Position numbers and translations under genes: made by a program. Positions 1 through 9,185 of a stretch of DNA of 64,000 nt are shown here, one piece after another (the first letter of the stretch is position 1; each line of letters opens with the position of its first letter). The notes under the pieces are model-generated. The model worked only from the letters and a program-made list of their open reading frames with translations. It searched no databases and was not told the origin of the DNA. The DNA comes from Altererythrobacter sp. ZODW24 (lineage in GTDB: Bacteria; Pseudomonadota; Alphaproteobacteria; Sphingomonadales; Sphingomonadaceae): NCBI RefSeq assembly GCF_003344885.1, contig NZ_CP031155.1:434001-498000 (forward strand). The letters run 5' to 3'.

Positions 1-120
1 GCGTTCTTGCTCACCCGGGACCGTTCCGCGCCAATAGCGGCGGCAATGGCGCGCAAGAATTGATTCAAGCCGAACGGTCTCGGTGTCAGGCAGGAATATC
101 TCCACAAGACGCACCGACAT
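1..120 (-). CDS. Partial 5' end of an unidentified protein, possibly DUF389 family
   Basis: The first 40 codons of a reverse-strand gene that continues past the left window edge. The ATG lies at 118-120 and is preceded on the reverse strand by AGAGGAA, a good ribosome binding site. The N-terminus reads MSVRLVEIFLPD, which resembles the start of DUF389/TIGR00341 membrane proteins, but 40 residues are too few to decide. The gene lies just downstream of dapA on the same strand (29 bp gap), so the two may be co-transcribed. Confidence 0.5.
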   Translation of the reverse strand, partial: MSVRLVEIFLPDTETVRLESILARHCRRYWRGTVPGEQER

Positions 121-149
121 GGGAAATTCCTCTAAGTACTCGGCTTACG

Positions 150-1031
150 CTAGATCAGACCAGCATGCACCAATGCCGTGTCCACCGCTTCACGTGCCGT
201 GACATTGGCTTTCGTCAGCGGCAAGCGCACTTCGTCGGTGAACCAATCATGCACTTGGCTGAGTGCATATTTGACCGGGCCGGGGCTCGAATCTTCAAAC
301 ATCGCGTAATGCAACGGATAGAGTTTGTCGTTGATCTGGCGCGCCTTGGCGAAGTCGTTTGTGGCGCACGCCTGCTGGAATTCAGCACAAAGCGCTGGGG
401 CAACGTTTGCAGTCACGGAGATACACCCGCGTGCACCCGCAGCGTTGGCGGGTAGTGAAAGCTCGTCATCACCCGAAAGCTGACAGAAGTCGCGGCCGAT
501 GCCCATGCGGTGATCGGTCACACGGGACAAATCGCCGCTGGCGTCCTTGATCGCGACAATGCGGTCGGGGAACTTCTCGGCCAATTCACACACGGTTTCG
601 GGCTTGAGATCAGTCACGGTCCGGCCGGGTACGTTATAGAGCACAATCGGAAGATCGCTGTTCTCCGCCAGATAGCTGAAGTGCGCGATCAAGCCTTCTT
701 GGCTCGGCCGGTTGTAATAAGGTGCAACGCATAGACCAGCGGTGCAGCCGGTCTTCTCCGCAAACTTCATATGCAGCAGCGCATTTTGCGTATCGTTGCT
801 GCCACAACCGGCAATGATCGGCACACGTCCGGCAGCCTGCTCGACGCAGATCTCGATCACGCGGTGGTGCTCCGCATTGCTCAGAGTCGATGCTTCGCCC
901 GTGGTTCCGCAAGGGACCAATCCGTTGCTGCCATTGTCGATCTGCCAGTCGATCAGCTTGCGAAAAGCCGCCTCATCTAACGTTCCACCGCGAAAAGGAG
1001 TCGCAAGGGCGGGAATCGAGCCGGAAAACAT
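150..1031 (-). CDS. dapA: 4-hydroxy-tetrahydrodipicolinate synthase
   Basis: Condenses pyruvate with aspartate semialdehyde, the first committed step of lysine and meso-diaminopimelate synthesis, in the cytoplasm. The 293-residue length is normal for the family. The GTTGE pyruvate-binding motif is at residues 42-46, YNVPGRT with the catalytic tyrosine at about 132-138, and the Schiff-base lysine in IKDASGD at about 162. The gene is divergent from the lytic transglycosylase gene, with about 110 bp between the starts holding both promoters. Product assignment is firm. Confidence 0.97.
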   Translation of the reverse strand: MFSGSIPALATPFRGGTLDEAAFRKLIDWQIDNGSNGLVPCGTTGEASTLSNAEHHRVIEICVEQAAGRVPIIAGCGSNDTQNALLHMKFAEKTGCTAGLCVAPYYNRPSQEGLIAHFSYLAENSDLPIVLYNVPGRTVTDLKPETVCELAEKFPDRIVAIKDASGDLSRVTDHRMGIGRDFCQLSGDDELSLPANAAGARGCISVTANVAPALCAEFQQACATNDFAKARQINDKLYPLHYAMFEDSSPGPVKYALSQVHDWFTDEVRLPLTKANVTAREAVDTALVHAGLI

Positions 1032-1144
1032 GGACTTTATCCTTCAATTGGGTGACGGAATCGAAGAAGCGATTTTCTTCGCTGAATCTATCCGTTATCG
1101 TTCGATACAAGTGTTCAGGGCCTGATAAGGAGCCGACCTCTACA

Positions 1145-3112
1145 ATGTCCAGCATGGTCAACAAACGTTTCATTACACTCGCCGCTCTTCTCACCACTGG
1201 TTTGACAGTTTCTGTCCCCTTGGCAGCCCAGCAAATCAGCGCCGCCAGCGCAAGTGAATGGGATCAGGCGCGCTCCAGTATGGTTGCGCGGCAACCGGGC
1301 CAGATGGCGCAGGCAATCGATCGCTGGGAGCGGCTGACCGCGAACGGCAACCTTGGCTTTGATGATTACGCTGGATTCGTTCTGGCCTATCCCGGCTTCC
1401 CGCGCGAAGCACGCCTGCGTGGCTACGCTGAAAAGGCATTGGATAATGAGCCGGTCACGCCGGACCGTTTGGTTGCATTCTTCGACAAGCACCCGCCGCT
1501 GACAAATTCCGCCCGGGCGCGCTATGCGCTGGCCCTCAATTCGCTGAACCGCCCCGAAGCTGCGGAAGAAGCGCGCAAGGCTTGGCGCAGCGGCACTATG
1601 AGCGGGCCATCCGAAGCCTATATGGTCGGTCTGTTTTCGGGCCGCTTCACCATGGAAGATCACGATCAGCGGATGGACGCGCTGTTGTGGGACCGCGATG
1701 CCGAAGCTGCACGCCGTCAGATCAATCTCGTATCACCAAGCAAGCGCGAACTCTTCGCAGCGCGCCTCGCGATCCTGTCAGGCGGTGAGCCAAGCTCGCT
1801 ACCATCAGACGCAATTCGCGATCCGGGCTATGTTTATAACCGCGTGCGTGACTGGCGCGGGTCGAACCAGATGGGCAGCGCAGTTAGCCTGCTCCAAAGC
1901 CGCCCCAAATTTGCACAGCAGCCGCATAATCCCGAAGCATTGCTCGGTGAAATGCTCCGCGCAGCCAAAGCAACCGGCGGAGCGCGTCAGGCGCAGCGGA
2001 TCGCTGCCTCGGTGGATGATCTGTTTGCGCCAAATGCTGACATCAGCACGATGAGCTACCGTATCCGCGATGATTACACGACGCTGATGTGGCTCGGCGG
2101 GACGAAGTCGCTTTGGACGCTGGGCGATGCCGCATCTGCCGCGCCGCTATTCTACCGTTACGGTGCATCGGCCCGCACACCGCAAACCCGCTCCAAGGGT
2201 TTTTATTGGGCGGGACTTGCCGCTGAAAAAGCTGGCGATACAGCGGGCGCAAATCGCTACTACGAAATGGCCGCCGAATATCCGCAGCGTTTCTACGGAA
2301 TGCTTGCGCATGAAAAACTCGGCCGCTCGCTTCCGAACCTGAAGCAGGTAACATCTGCACAGCCGACACCAGAAGAACGTGCGAAGCTGAACTCCGCGCC
2401 GATTGCCTCGGCAGTCAGCGAAGTTGCCCGCAATGCACCATGGCGCACAGGCATCTGGTTCTACCGCGAGCTCGCCGATCAAGCTGATACGCCGGGCGAA
2501 CATGTGCTTGTCGACGAACTGGCCCGCACGTTGGGTCGCCGCGACTTGGCCGTGATCAATGGCGAAGCAGCAGCAGTCGACGGCCTTGCAGGCTTCACCC
2601 CCCTCGCCTTCCCGACATTGCAGACGCCTCCCGGCAGCAATTGGACCATGGTCCATGCGATTGCGCGCCAGGAAAGCCAATTCGCTCAAAACGCGATCAG
2701 CCACGCTGGTGCACGCGGGTTGATGCAATTGATGCCGGGTACCGCGCGCGAGCAAGCAGGCAAGCTGGGCATGCGATACATGTCGGCCAATCTGATCGAC
2801 AGCCCGAGTTATAATATACGCCTTGGCGATTCCTATTTCGCCCGGATGATGAGCTATTACGGCGGCGCTTATCCGCTCGCCATCGCGGCCTATAACGCTG
2901 GCCCGGGCAATGTGAACAAGTGGCTCCGCCGCAATGGTGATCCGCGCAAGGGTGGCATCTCCTATGTCGACTGGATCGAGAAAATTCCGATCTTCGAGAC
3001 TAAGAATTACGTCCAGCGCGTGGTCGAAAATGCAGTCGTTTACGAAAACCTGCATCCCGACAAGGCCGGCGGCGGGCAGCCCAAGCGAGCCAGCCAGTTC
3101 CTTGCACGATAG
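1145..3112 (+). CDS. Soluble lytic murein transglycosylase (Slt70-like)
   Basis: A periplasmic enzyme that cleaves the MurNAc-GlcNAc bond of peptidoglycan to give 1,6-anhydro products. The frame is open from 890, but ATG 1145 is chosen because AAGGAG lies at 1127-1132 and a signal peptide follows (ending near AAQQ, residues 25-28). The 655-residue protein has a long alpha-helical middle like the Slt superhelical domain and a C-terminal lysozyme-like domain with ARQESQF (catalytic Glu near residue 510), GLMQLMPGTA and AAYNAGPGNV. The next gene starts 8 bp after the stop, so they are probably one transcript. Confidence 0.93.
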   Translation: MSSMVNKRFITLAALLTTGLTVSVPLAAQQISAASASEWDQARSSMVARQPGQMAQAIDRWERLTANGNLGFDDYAGFVLAYPGFPREARLRGYAEKALDNEPVTPDRLVAFFDKHPPLTNSARARYALALNSLNRPEAAEEARKAWRSGTMSGPSEAYMVGLFSGRFTMEDHDQRMDALLWDRDAEAARRQINLVSPSKRELFAARLAILSGGEPSSLPSDAIRDPGYVYNRVRDWRGSNQMGSAVSLLQSRPKFAQQPHNPEALLGEMLRAAKATGGARQAQRIAASVDDLFAPNADISTMSYRIRDDYTTLMWLGGTKSLWTLGDAASAAPLFYRYGASARTPQTRSKGFYWAGLAAEKAGDTAGANRYYEMAAEYPQRFYGMLAHEKLGRSLPNLKQVTSAQPTPEERAKLNSAPIASAVSEVARNAPWRTGIWFYRELADQADTPGEHVLVDELARTLGRRDLAVINGEAAAVDGLAGFTPLAFPTLQTPPGSNWTMVHAIARQESQFAQNAISHAGARGLMQLMPGTAREQAGKLGMRYMSANLIDSPSYNIRLGDSYFARMMSYYGGAYPLAIAAYNAGPGNVNKWLRRNGDPRKGGISYVDWIEKIPIFETKNYVQRVVENAVVYENLHPDKAGGGQPKRASQFLAR

Positions 3113-3119
3113 GCGAAGC

Positions 3120-3608
3120 ATGAGGTTTGGTGTCGTTGCCTTGGCAGTCTTGGTTGCTGCGGTACCTGCCGCAGCGAAAGACGGCCTCGGCGTTTTTGAC
3201 AGCTGGGCGGCGTTTCGGGATGCCGAGACACCGCGCTGCTATGCCATCGCCAAGGCGCGCAGCAGCAGCCGTTCTGCATCCTACAAACCTTATGCAACCG
3301 TTGGCACATGGCCAAAGCGCGGGATCCGCGGACAGGTTCACTTCCGCCTTTCCAGCAAACTCGCGGCGGGCTCCACGATCACGCTGAAAGTGAGTGAGAA
3401 GAGCTTCACCCTGACGGGCGGCGGCGCAGATGCATGGGCGCGCGACAAGACAATGGACGCAGCCATCGTTGCCGCCATGCGCTCGGCCAGTCAGATGACC
3501 GTGCGGGCCAAGAGCGCATCGGGTTCGAACATCGTCAACACATACAATCTTGGCGGAGCAGCCACAGCGATGGATGCCGCGACGGTAGGCTGCGCTAACC
3601 TGCGATAA
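3120..3608 (+). CDS. Secreted IalB-like (invasion-associated locus B) protein
   Basis: A 162-residue protein with a clear signal peptide ([19 protein letters not shown]). The frame is open further upstream, but ATG 3120 gives the signal peptide and sits 8 bp after the transglycosylase stop. The body is beta-rich, with one cysteine near each end ([14 protein letters not shown]) that could form a disulphide. General organisation resembles IalB-family periplasmic proteins, and in other alphaproteobacteria an IalB-family gene often precedes rlmN, as here. The family assignment rests on resemblance and context; molecular function is unknown. Confidence 0.8.
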   Translation: MRFGVVALAVLVAAVPAAAKDGLGVFDSWAAFRDAETPRCYAIAKARSSSRSASYKPYATVGTWPKRGIRGQVHFRLSSKLAAGSTITLKVSEKSFTLTGGGADAWARDKTMDAAIVAAMRSASQMTVRAKSASGSNIVNTYNLGGAATAMDAATVGCANLR

Positions 3609-3679
3609 GCCTACGCGGGATTGCCCCCGCTCTACCCTTAGACGCGACTTCCTTTGCCAATCTCGCAGCTGCAACCTAT

Positions 3680-4954
3680 ATGGCGGGCATGTCCGACACT
3701 TCATTGATGCAAATACCGGGTCAGGTTGATCCCGTGACCGTCCCACGCGCAATCACTCCGCGTGAGGATGGCCGCATTGATCTGATCGGCGTCCCGCGCG
3801 CGCAGATCGCGGAAATCTTCGCCGAGGCCAGCCTTGATCCAAAACAGGCGAAGCTGCGAGCCAAGCAGATTTATCACTGGCTCTATCATCGCGGCGTCAC
3901 TGACTTTGAGCAGATGACTGATCTGGGCAAAGCGATGCGCCCATGGCTGGCCGAACGATTTGTGCTTGGCCGCCCCGAGATCGTCGAAGCGCAAATCTCA
4001 AATGATGGCACTCGCAAATGGCTGCTCAAGACCACCGACGGTCATGAGTATGAGATGGTATTCATTCCCGATGCCACGCGCGGCACATTATGCGTGTCGA
4101 GCCAAATCGGCTGCACGCTCAATTGCACATTCTGCCACACTGGCACCATGCGTCTGGTCCGCAATCTGACGCCCGGTGAGATCGTCGGACAGGTGATGCT
4201 CGCCCGTGACGCGCTGGGTGAATGGCCCAAGGGCCGGATGGATGTTCCGGAAGGCGACGATACCGAAGACGAGAACGAAACGGGCTATACCGCTGATGGC
4301 CGCCTCCTCACCAACATCGTCATGATGGGCATGGGCGAGCCGCTGTATAATTTCGACAATGTCCGCGACGCGCTGAAGCTGGTGATGGACGGCGAAGGCC
4401 TCGCTCTGTCGAAGCGACGTATCACGCTTTCCACCAGCGGCGTGGTGCCATTGATGCAGCGTTGCGGCGAGGAGCTCGGCGTAAACCTCGCCGTCTCGCT
4501 TCATGCAACGAACAAAGTGGTTCGCGACGAGATTGTGCCGATCAACCGCAAATATGGTTTGCACGAACTGCTGAATGCGTGCGGCGAATATCCTGGTGCG
4601 TCGAACTCACGCCGCATTACATTCGAATATGTAATGCTGAAGGATAAGAACGATAGCGACGAAGATGCGCATGAGCTCGTTCGGCTGATCGAACAATATG
4701 GCCTGCCCGCCAAGGTCAATCTGATCCCGTTCAACCCGTGGCCCGGTTCGGTTTATGAATGCTCCACGCCGGAGCGGATCAAGAGCTTCTCGGGCATTGT
4801 CTTCGACGCCGGAATCAGCGCCCCGATCCGTACTCCGCGTGGCCGCGACATTGATGCAGCCTGCGGGCAGCTGAAAACCTCAGCTGAGAAGAAGAGCCGC
4901 GCCCAGCTGGACCGCGAAGCTGCCGCAGAAGCTGAAGCGGCGGCGGAAGCATAA
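3680..4954 (+). CDS. rlmN: Dual-specificity 23S rRNA/tRNA adenine-C2 methyltransferase
   Basis: A radical-SAM enzyme that methylates C2 of A2503 in 23S rRNA and A37 in some tRNAs. The 4Fe-4S cluster motif CTLNCTFC uses cysteines at about 145, 149 and 152, and GMGEPLYN follows at about 217-224. A C-terminal cysteine in DIDAACGQ fits the catalytic cysteine of the family. An acidic insert at about 188-206 and an Ala/Glu-rich tail make it longer (424 residues) than E. coli RlmN. The start could be ATG 3680 or ATG 3689; neither has a strong ribosome binding site. Confidence 0.95.
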   Translation: MAGMSDTSLMQIPGQVDPVTVPRAITPREDGRIDLIGVPRAQIAEIFAEASLDPKQAKLRAKQIYHWLYHRGVTDFEQMTDLGKAMRPWLAERFVLGRPEIVEAQISNDGTRKWLLKTTDGHEYEMVFIPDATRGTLCVSSQIGCTLNCTFCHTGTMRLVRNLTPGEIVGQVMLARDALGEWPKGRMDVPEGDDTEDENETGYTADGRLLTNIVMMGMGEPLYNFDNVRDALKLVMDGEGLALSKRRITLSTSGVVPLMQRCGEELGVNLAVSLHATNKVVRDEIVPINRKYGLHELLNACGEYPGASNSRRITFEYVMLKDKNDSDEDAHELVRLIEQYGLPAKVNLIPFNPWPGSVYECSTPERIKSFSGIVFDAGISAPIRTPRGRDIDAACGQLKTSAEKKSRAQLDREAAAEAEAAAEA

Positions 4955-5079
4955 CTCCTTTCCCTTTCCTACCGCGCGCTGATGTGATCTAACGGCGGGC
5001 ATGGAAATCGCTCCGAAATTCGCTGAAAACACTGTGCATTTGATGGTGCCGCGGGGACGGGCAGTTTTTTTCAATAGGG

Positions 5080-5100
5080 TGTGTAACATGTGTCACTTTG
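5080..5100. repeat. 21-bp repeat, copy 1 (imperfect palindrome)
   Basis: The 21 bp here are the exact reverse complement of 12683-12703. The core GTGTAACATGTGTCAC has dyad symmetry around ACATGT with outer GTG/CAC arms, like a binding site for a dimeric regulator. It ends 10 bp before the start of the reductase gene at 5111, where an operator could act. It may equally be a fragment of a dispersed repeat. Confidence 0.55.
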
Positions 5101-5110
5101 GTGGTGCCGC

Positions 5111-5875
5111 ATGACTTTACCGGCAGTCCTCATCACGGGCGGAGCCAAGCGGCTCGGTGCAGCAATGGCGCAGCAATTTGCAGCTGACGGCTGGCATGTT
5201 GTGATCCACTACCGCTCCTCCGCCGCAGATGCTGAGGCGTTGGCCACTACCCTGCCCTCTGCGGAAACGGTCGCCTGCGACCTCGCAGACGACGATGCGG
5301 CGGTTGCTATGATCGAGGAATTGGCGGCGCGCCTTCCCAACTGGCGCGCGCTGATAAACTCGGCCTCGATCTTTAGCTACGACTCTGTAACCGAACTCGA
5401 TCCCGCAGCGAACCGGCAAGCAATGCAAGTCAACGCTCTCAGCCCGGCGCGCATGACGCAAGCTTACTTCGCCAATGCCAAGGCAGCGAATGGTCGCCGC
5501 GTGATCCAGATACTCGACCAGAAACTGGCCAATCCGAACCCCGATTTCTTTAGCTACACGATGAGCAAACATGCGCTTGCCGCAACGATCCCGATGCAGG
5601 CCATGTCGCCGCAGAAGGCATCCGACCGCATCTATGGTCTGGCGCCGGGGGCGATCCTCGCCAGCCATGATCAGACGGAAGAAGAAGCGGAAAGCTCACA
5701 CTTGCGGAACTTGCTTCAGCGCCGGACATGGCCCGATGAAGTAGCAAAGGCAGCTGTCTTTCTAGCCTCCGGACAGCTCGCAACCGGCGAGACGATCTAT
5801 GTCGATTCCGGCCAGCATTTGCTTTCGCAATCACGTGACGTAATCTATCTCGAACGAGAAGGACTGACAGCATGA
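5111..5875 (+). CDS. SDR-family pteridine/dihydromonapterin reductase-like protein
   Basis: A 254-residue NAD(P)H-dependent short-chain reductase. The dinucleotide motif TGGAKRLG at residues 9-16 has Arg where classical SDRs have Gly (TGxxxRxG), the hallmark of pteridine reductase PTR1 and FolM. The catalytic YxxxK is Tyr149/Lys153, and APGAIL follows as in FolM. It probably reduces a pterin, but the substrate is inferred. ATG 5111 gives the standard N-terminus; a GTG at 5090 would add seven atypical residues. Its stop overlaps the cytochrome start (ATGA), so translation is coupled to the two redox genes downstream. Confidence 0.85.
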   Translation: MTLPAVLITGGAKRLGAAMAQQFAADGWHVVIHYRSSAADAEALATTLPSAETVACDLADDDAAVAMIEELAARLPNWRALINSASIFSYDSVTELDPAANRQAMQVNALSPARMTQAYFANAKAANGRRVIQILDQKLANPNPDFFSYTMSKHALAATIPMQAMSPQKASDRIYGLAPGAILASHDQTEEEAESSHLRNLLQRRTWPDEVAKAAVFLASGQLATGETIYVDSGQHLLSQSRDVIYLEREGLTA

Positions 5876-6582
5876 AACGACACCTGCTTTCATCACGGTT
5901 ATGGCATTGGATCAATGCGATCAGCTTGATCATTCTGTTCATGTCTGGCTTAAACATATCAAACGCACACCCACGTCTTTATTGGGGGCATTATGGCTTC
6001 GCACCAGAAGACGCCTGGCTGCATGTCATGCGCTTCCCCGGCTGGATGACGATCCCGGATTATTACAGTCTGGCAAGAGCGCGTGAATGGCATTTGTTGT
6101 TCGCTTGGCCGTTCGCAATTGCGCTGCTTTTCTTCTTAATTGCTGCGCTGGTAAATGGTCATGCAAAGCGTGATTTGACGACCAGAAAACGTGATTGGAA
6201 TTGGTCCGCAATCAAGGAAGATATTGCGCAGCATTTGAAGCTAAACTTCGAACACGGTTCCGAAAAATATAATTTCCTTCAGCGTCTTAGTTACGGTCTG
6301 GTGATCTTTATCGGCCTGCCACTGATGATCTTCACAGGCCTTGCAATGTCACCTGCCATGGACGCCAATTGGCCGTGGATTGTTGACGTGTTTGGTGGCC
6401 GCCAAAGCGCACGTTCAATCCACTTTATTGTTGCGTTCGGACTTGCAGCATTTTTCGTGCTGCACATCGTCTTGGTGGTTCTCGCTGGACCCATCGTACA
6501 GTTGCGCGACATGATAACTGGCGGTGCTTTGGAAGAGGAATCACCAGCCCCCAAAACAGCGCCTGAAGGAGATACCGCATGA
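5872..6582 (+). CDS. Cytochrome b561-type di-haem membrane subunit
   Basis: A 236-residue inner-membrane protein with four predicted helices (about 12-28, 76-95, 138-158 and 184-206). Histidines in or near the helices (His12, His74, His184, His198) can ligate two b haems, as in the membrane subunits of b561/Ni-Fe hydrogenase/formate dehydrogenase type. It starts in the ATGA overlap with the reductase and ends in an ATGA overlap with the molybdopterin oxidoreductase, so it is very likely the quinone-linked electron partner of that enzyme. The exact donor and acceptor are unknown. Confidence 0.88.
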   Translation: MKRHLLSSRLWHWINAISLIILFMSGLNISNAHPRLYWGHYGFAPEDAWLHVMRFPGWMTIPDYYSLARAREWHLLFAWPFAIALLFFLIAALVNGHAKRDLTTRKRDWNWSAIKEDIAQHLKLNFEHGSEKYNFLQRLSYGLVIFIGLPLMIFTGLAMSPAMDANWPWIVDVFGGRQSARSIHFIVAFGLAAFFVLHIVLVVLAGPIVQLRDMITGGALEEESPAPKTAPEGDTA

Positions 6583-7319
6583 ACCGTCGCGGATTGCTCG
6601 CCGGGGCTTCAGCTCTGATCATCGCCGGTTGCACCAAGATTGGTGAAACGAAGCCGATGACCTCCCTGCTCAAGAGCACAGAGGGTTGGAACAAATGGGC
6701 GCAGCGCCTGTTCGGCGGTCGCACTGCCCTCGCCCGTGAGTTTGACCGCGAGGATATCTCACCCACGTTCCGCGGCAACGGAACGCGCGATCCGGGCACG
6801 CCGGAGTATCAGGCGCATGTCGACTCGGACTTCGCAGATTGGCGCCTGGAGGTTCGCGGCATGGTCGCCAAACCGTTGTCCCTATCAATGGCGGACATTC
6901 GCGGCATGAAGCAGCGCACCCAGATCACGCGGCATGACTGCGTCGAAGGCTGGAGCGCAATTGGCGAATGGACCGGGCCTGTTCTCGGCGACATCCTGCG
7001 CGCGGCAGGTATCCAGGACGATGCGAAGTATGTGGTCTTCCGCTGTGCCGATGCGATTGGCGGAACCGACTATTACGAGAGCATCGATATGGTCGATGCC
7101 TTCCATCCGCAAACCATTGTCGCCCACGAGCTAAACGGCGAAGCACTACCGATCAAAAACGGTGCGCCATTGCGGATGCGGATCGAGCGCCAGCTCGGTT
7201 ATAAGCATCCCAAGTATATCACCGCCATCGAAGCTGTCGCTAGCTTGGATGATATCGGTGAAGGCAAAGGTGGTTATTGGGAGGATCGATCCGGCTACCA
7301 ATGGTATGCCGGAATCTGA
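6579..7319 (+). CDS. Molybdopterin-dependent oxidoreductase, sulfite-oxidase fold, predicted lipoprotein
   Basis: A 246-residue protein of the sulfite oxidase/MsrP (YedY) superfamily. HDCVEGWS places the molybdenum-ligating cysteine at residue 121. The N-terminus MNRRGLLAGASALIIAGC has a twin-arginine-like start and a lipobox ending at Cys18, so it is probably exported folded with its cofactor through Tat and lipid-anchored facing the periplasm. Translation is coupled to the cytochrome b gene. The family includes sulfite oxidases and methionine sulfoxide reductases; the substrate here cannot be read from sequence. Confidence 0.9.
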   Translation: MNRRGLLAGASALIIAGCTKIGETKPMTSLLKSTEGWNKWAQRLFGGRTALAREFDREDISPTFRGNGTRDPGTPEYQAHVDSDFADWRLEVRGMVAKPLSLSMADIRGMKQRTQITRHDCVEGWSAIGEWTGPVLGDILRAAGIQDDAKYVVFRCADAIGGTDYYESIDMVDAFHPQTIVAHELNGEALPIKNGAPLRMRIERQLGYKHPKYITAIEAVASLDDIGEGKGGYWEDRSGYQWYAGI

Positions 7320-7322
7320 CTA

Positions 7323-7760
7323 TCAGGCGGGATAGAGCCGATTCATTTCGGCCCAGTCGTCAGCAATGATTTCTTCGAGGACAGTCAGGTCTATGTCGGC
7401 CAGTTTGTTGACGTAAACACAGCTCTTGCCGGTTGAATGCTTGCCCATCTTTGCAAGCATAGCTTCGCGGCGTTTTCCCGCCGCAGCATCGCAATATCCG
7501 CCCATGAAGTAGAACGAATGCTTCGCCTTGCGCGGGCTGAACCCTGTCCGAAGCCAGTGAACATCGCGGCCGCTTTCATAGGTCGTCCGGTAGTCACCAT
7601 AACCAATGATCGATGGCCCCCACATCTTCGGCTGTTTGCCGGTAACCTTGCGGAAGATCGCATCAATGACCTTGGCCTCTTCGCGCTTTCCTTCAGGTTC
7701 CACGGCAGCGATAAACTCGGAAACTGCAACTTCGGTCGGAATGGTTTTTGGATCGCTCAT
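7323..7760 (-). CDS. DUF1801 (YdhG-like) domain protein
   Basis: A cytoplasmic protein of 145 residues with the DUF1801 pattern: an N-terminal helix (SEFIAAVEP), then MWGPSIIGYGDYRTTYESG and FSPRKAKHSFYFMGG. The frame continues to 7961, but the family start is MSDPKTIPTE at 7760. No clear Shine-Dalgarno precedes it. The stop lies 3 bp from the convergent oxidoreductase stop and the gene is divergent from cfa. The fold resembles frataxin and the biochemical role is unknown. Confidence 0.87.
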   Translation of the reverse strand: MSDPKTIPTEVAVSEFIAAVEPEGKREEAKVIDAIFRKVTGKQPKMWGPSIIGYGDYRTTYESGRDVHWLRTGFSPRKAKHSFYFMGGYCDAAAGKRREAMLAKMGKHSTGKSCVYVNKLADIDLTVLEEIIADDWAEMNRLYPA

Positions 7761-7867
7761 ATTTGGGAGGATACAGCGCGATTGACAGGCGCTCAAGTGT
7801 CTGCCCATTCTCACATCGCTGAGACCAATGGGGGCAAAACCGTTAGTGAACGCATGAAGAGGCCACA

Positions 7868-9124
7868 ATGAATAGCGCAAACCTGCTCGACCGAGTGCTT
7901 TCAAAGATCGTGAAACGCGGGGCCTTGTTGGTAACCCATGCAGACGGCAGAGCGGCGACATTTGGCGAAAAGGCAGACGGCTACCCTGACATCGGCATCA
8001 GGTTCGCCGACGACAAAGTCGCACGGGACATCATGCTCGACCCGCGCCTCGGGGCTGGCGAGGCATTTATGGACGGCCGTCTGCTCATCGAGAGCGGCGA
8101 CGTCATGGGCCTCGTCCAATTGCTACGCGCAAATAAGCCGTGGGAGCGCGGCGACTCGTTACTTAAGCCCAGCCCGGTGCGCCGCATCATCGGTCACTTT
8201 TCAGCTGCCCGTGAATCGATCAACCGACAGAAAAGCGCACGTGCAAATGTCGCGCATCACTATGACATCGGCAACGACCTCTATCACCTGATGCTCGACG
8301 CCGAACATATGCAATATAGCTGCGCTTACTGGGAAGCTGACACCGCGTCATTAGGAGACGCACAAACCGCCAAACTCGCGCATATTGCCGCCAAACTGGC
8401 GCTCGCACCCGGTCAGCATGTGCTCGACATTGGCTGCGGCTGGGGCGGTATGGCTATCTACCTGGCGAACAACTTCGATGTTTCCGTAACGGGCATCACG
8501 CTGAGTGAAGAACAGCTTTCGCTTGCCCGCGCTCGCGCTAAGGAAGCTGGCGTGGATGACCGCGTGAAATTCGAGTTGGTTGATTACCGCGACATGGCAG
8601 CGCGCGGCGATCAATTCGACCGTATCGTATCGGTGGGTATGTTCGAACACGTTGGACCGCCGCAATTCGAAGTGTTCTTCTCCGCAATCACGCAGCTTCT
8701 CAGTGCAGACGGCGTGATGTTGCTCCATACAATTGGCCGCATGGGCTCACCCGGTTCAACCGACGCGTTTACCCGTAAATATATTTTCCCCGGTGGCTAC
8801 ATACCGGCGCTCAGTGAAACAGTCGCAGCGAGCGAGAAATTTCGCTTAATCGCGACTGACGTCGAGACGTTACGGCTGCATTACGCAAGGACCCTCCGCG
8901 CCTGGTATGCCAACTGCATGGAGAACCAGGCTGCGATTGAGGAACTGCATGACGAACGCTTCTTCCGCCTTTGGACCTTCTATCTGGCTGGGGCGACGGC
9001 AGCCTTCGAAAGCGGGGGCATGTGCAACTACCAAATCCAATATGTCCGTAGCCGTGAGACGTTGCCGATCACGCGCGATTATCTCGCCGAAGCCGAGCGT
9101 GATCTGAAATCAGCCAAACGCTAG
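7868..9124 (+). CDS. cfa: Cyclopropane-fatty-acyl-phospholipid synthase family methyltransferase
   Basis: A 418-residue SAM-dependent enzyme that adds a methylene bridge to unsaturated acyl chains of membrane phospholipids. The SAM-binding motif DIGCGWGG is at residues 187-194, preceded by the family motif YSCAYW (150-155) and [10 protein letters not shown]. Late motifs such as FPGGYIPAL and YARTLRAWY match the family. A GAAGAGG site lies ahead of ATG 7868. The gene stands alone between a divergent DUF1801 gene and argG. It could instead be a related fatty-acid-modifying paralogue. Confidence 0.93.
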   Translation: MNSANLLDRVLSKIVKRGALLVTHADGRAATFGEKADGYPDIGIRFADDKVARDIMLDPRLGAGEAFMDGRLLIESGDVMGLVQLLRANKPWERGDSLLKPSPVRRIIGHFSAARESINRQKSARANVAHHYDIGNDLYHLMLDAEHMQYSCAYWEADTASLGDAQTAKLAHIAAKLALAPGQHVLDIGCGWGGMAIYLANNFDVSVTGITLSEEQLSLARARAKEAGVDDRVKFELVDYRDMAARGDQFDRIVSVGMFEHVGPPQFEVFFSAITQLLSADGVMLLHTIGRMGSPGSTDAFTRKYIFPGGYIPALSETVAASEKFRLIATDVETLRLHYARTLRAWYANCMENQAAIEELHDERFFRLWTFYLAGATAAFESGGMCNYQIQYVRSRETLPITRDYLAEAERDLKSAKR

Positions 9125-9185
9125 CATTGCGATAGCTGCGGCCTGCTGTTACCCGCTCGGCGAAATACCAGCGGAGCTGACCCAA

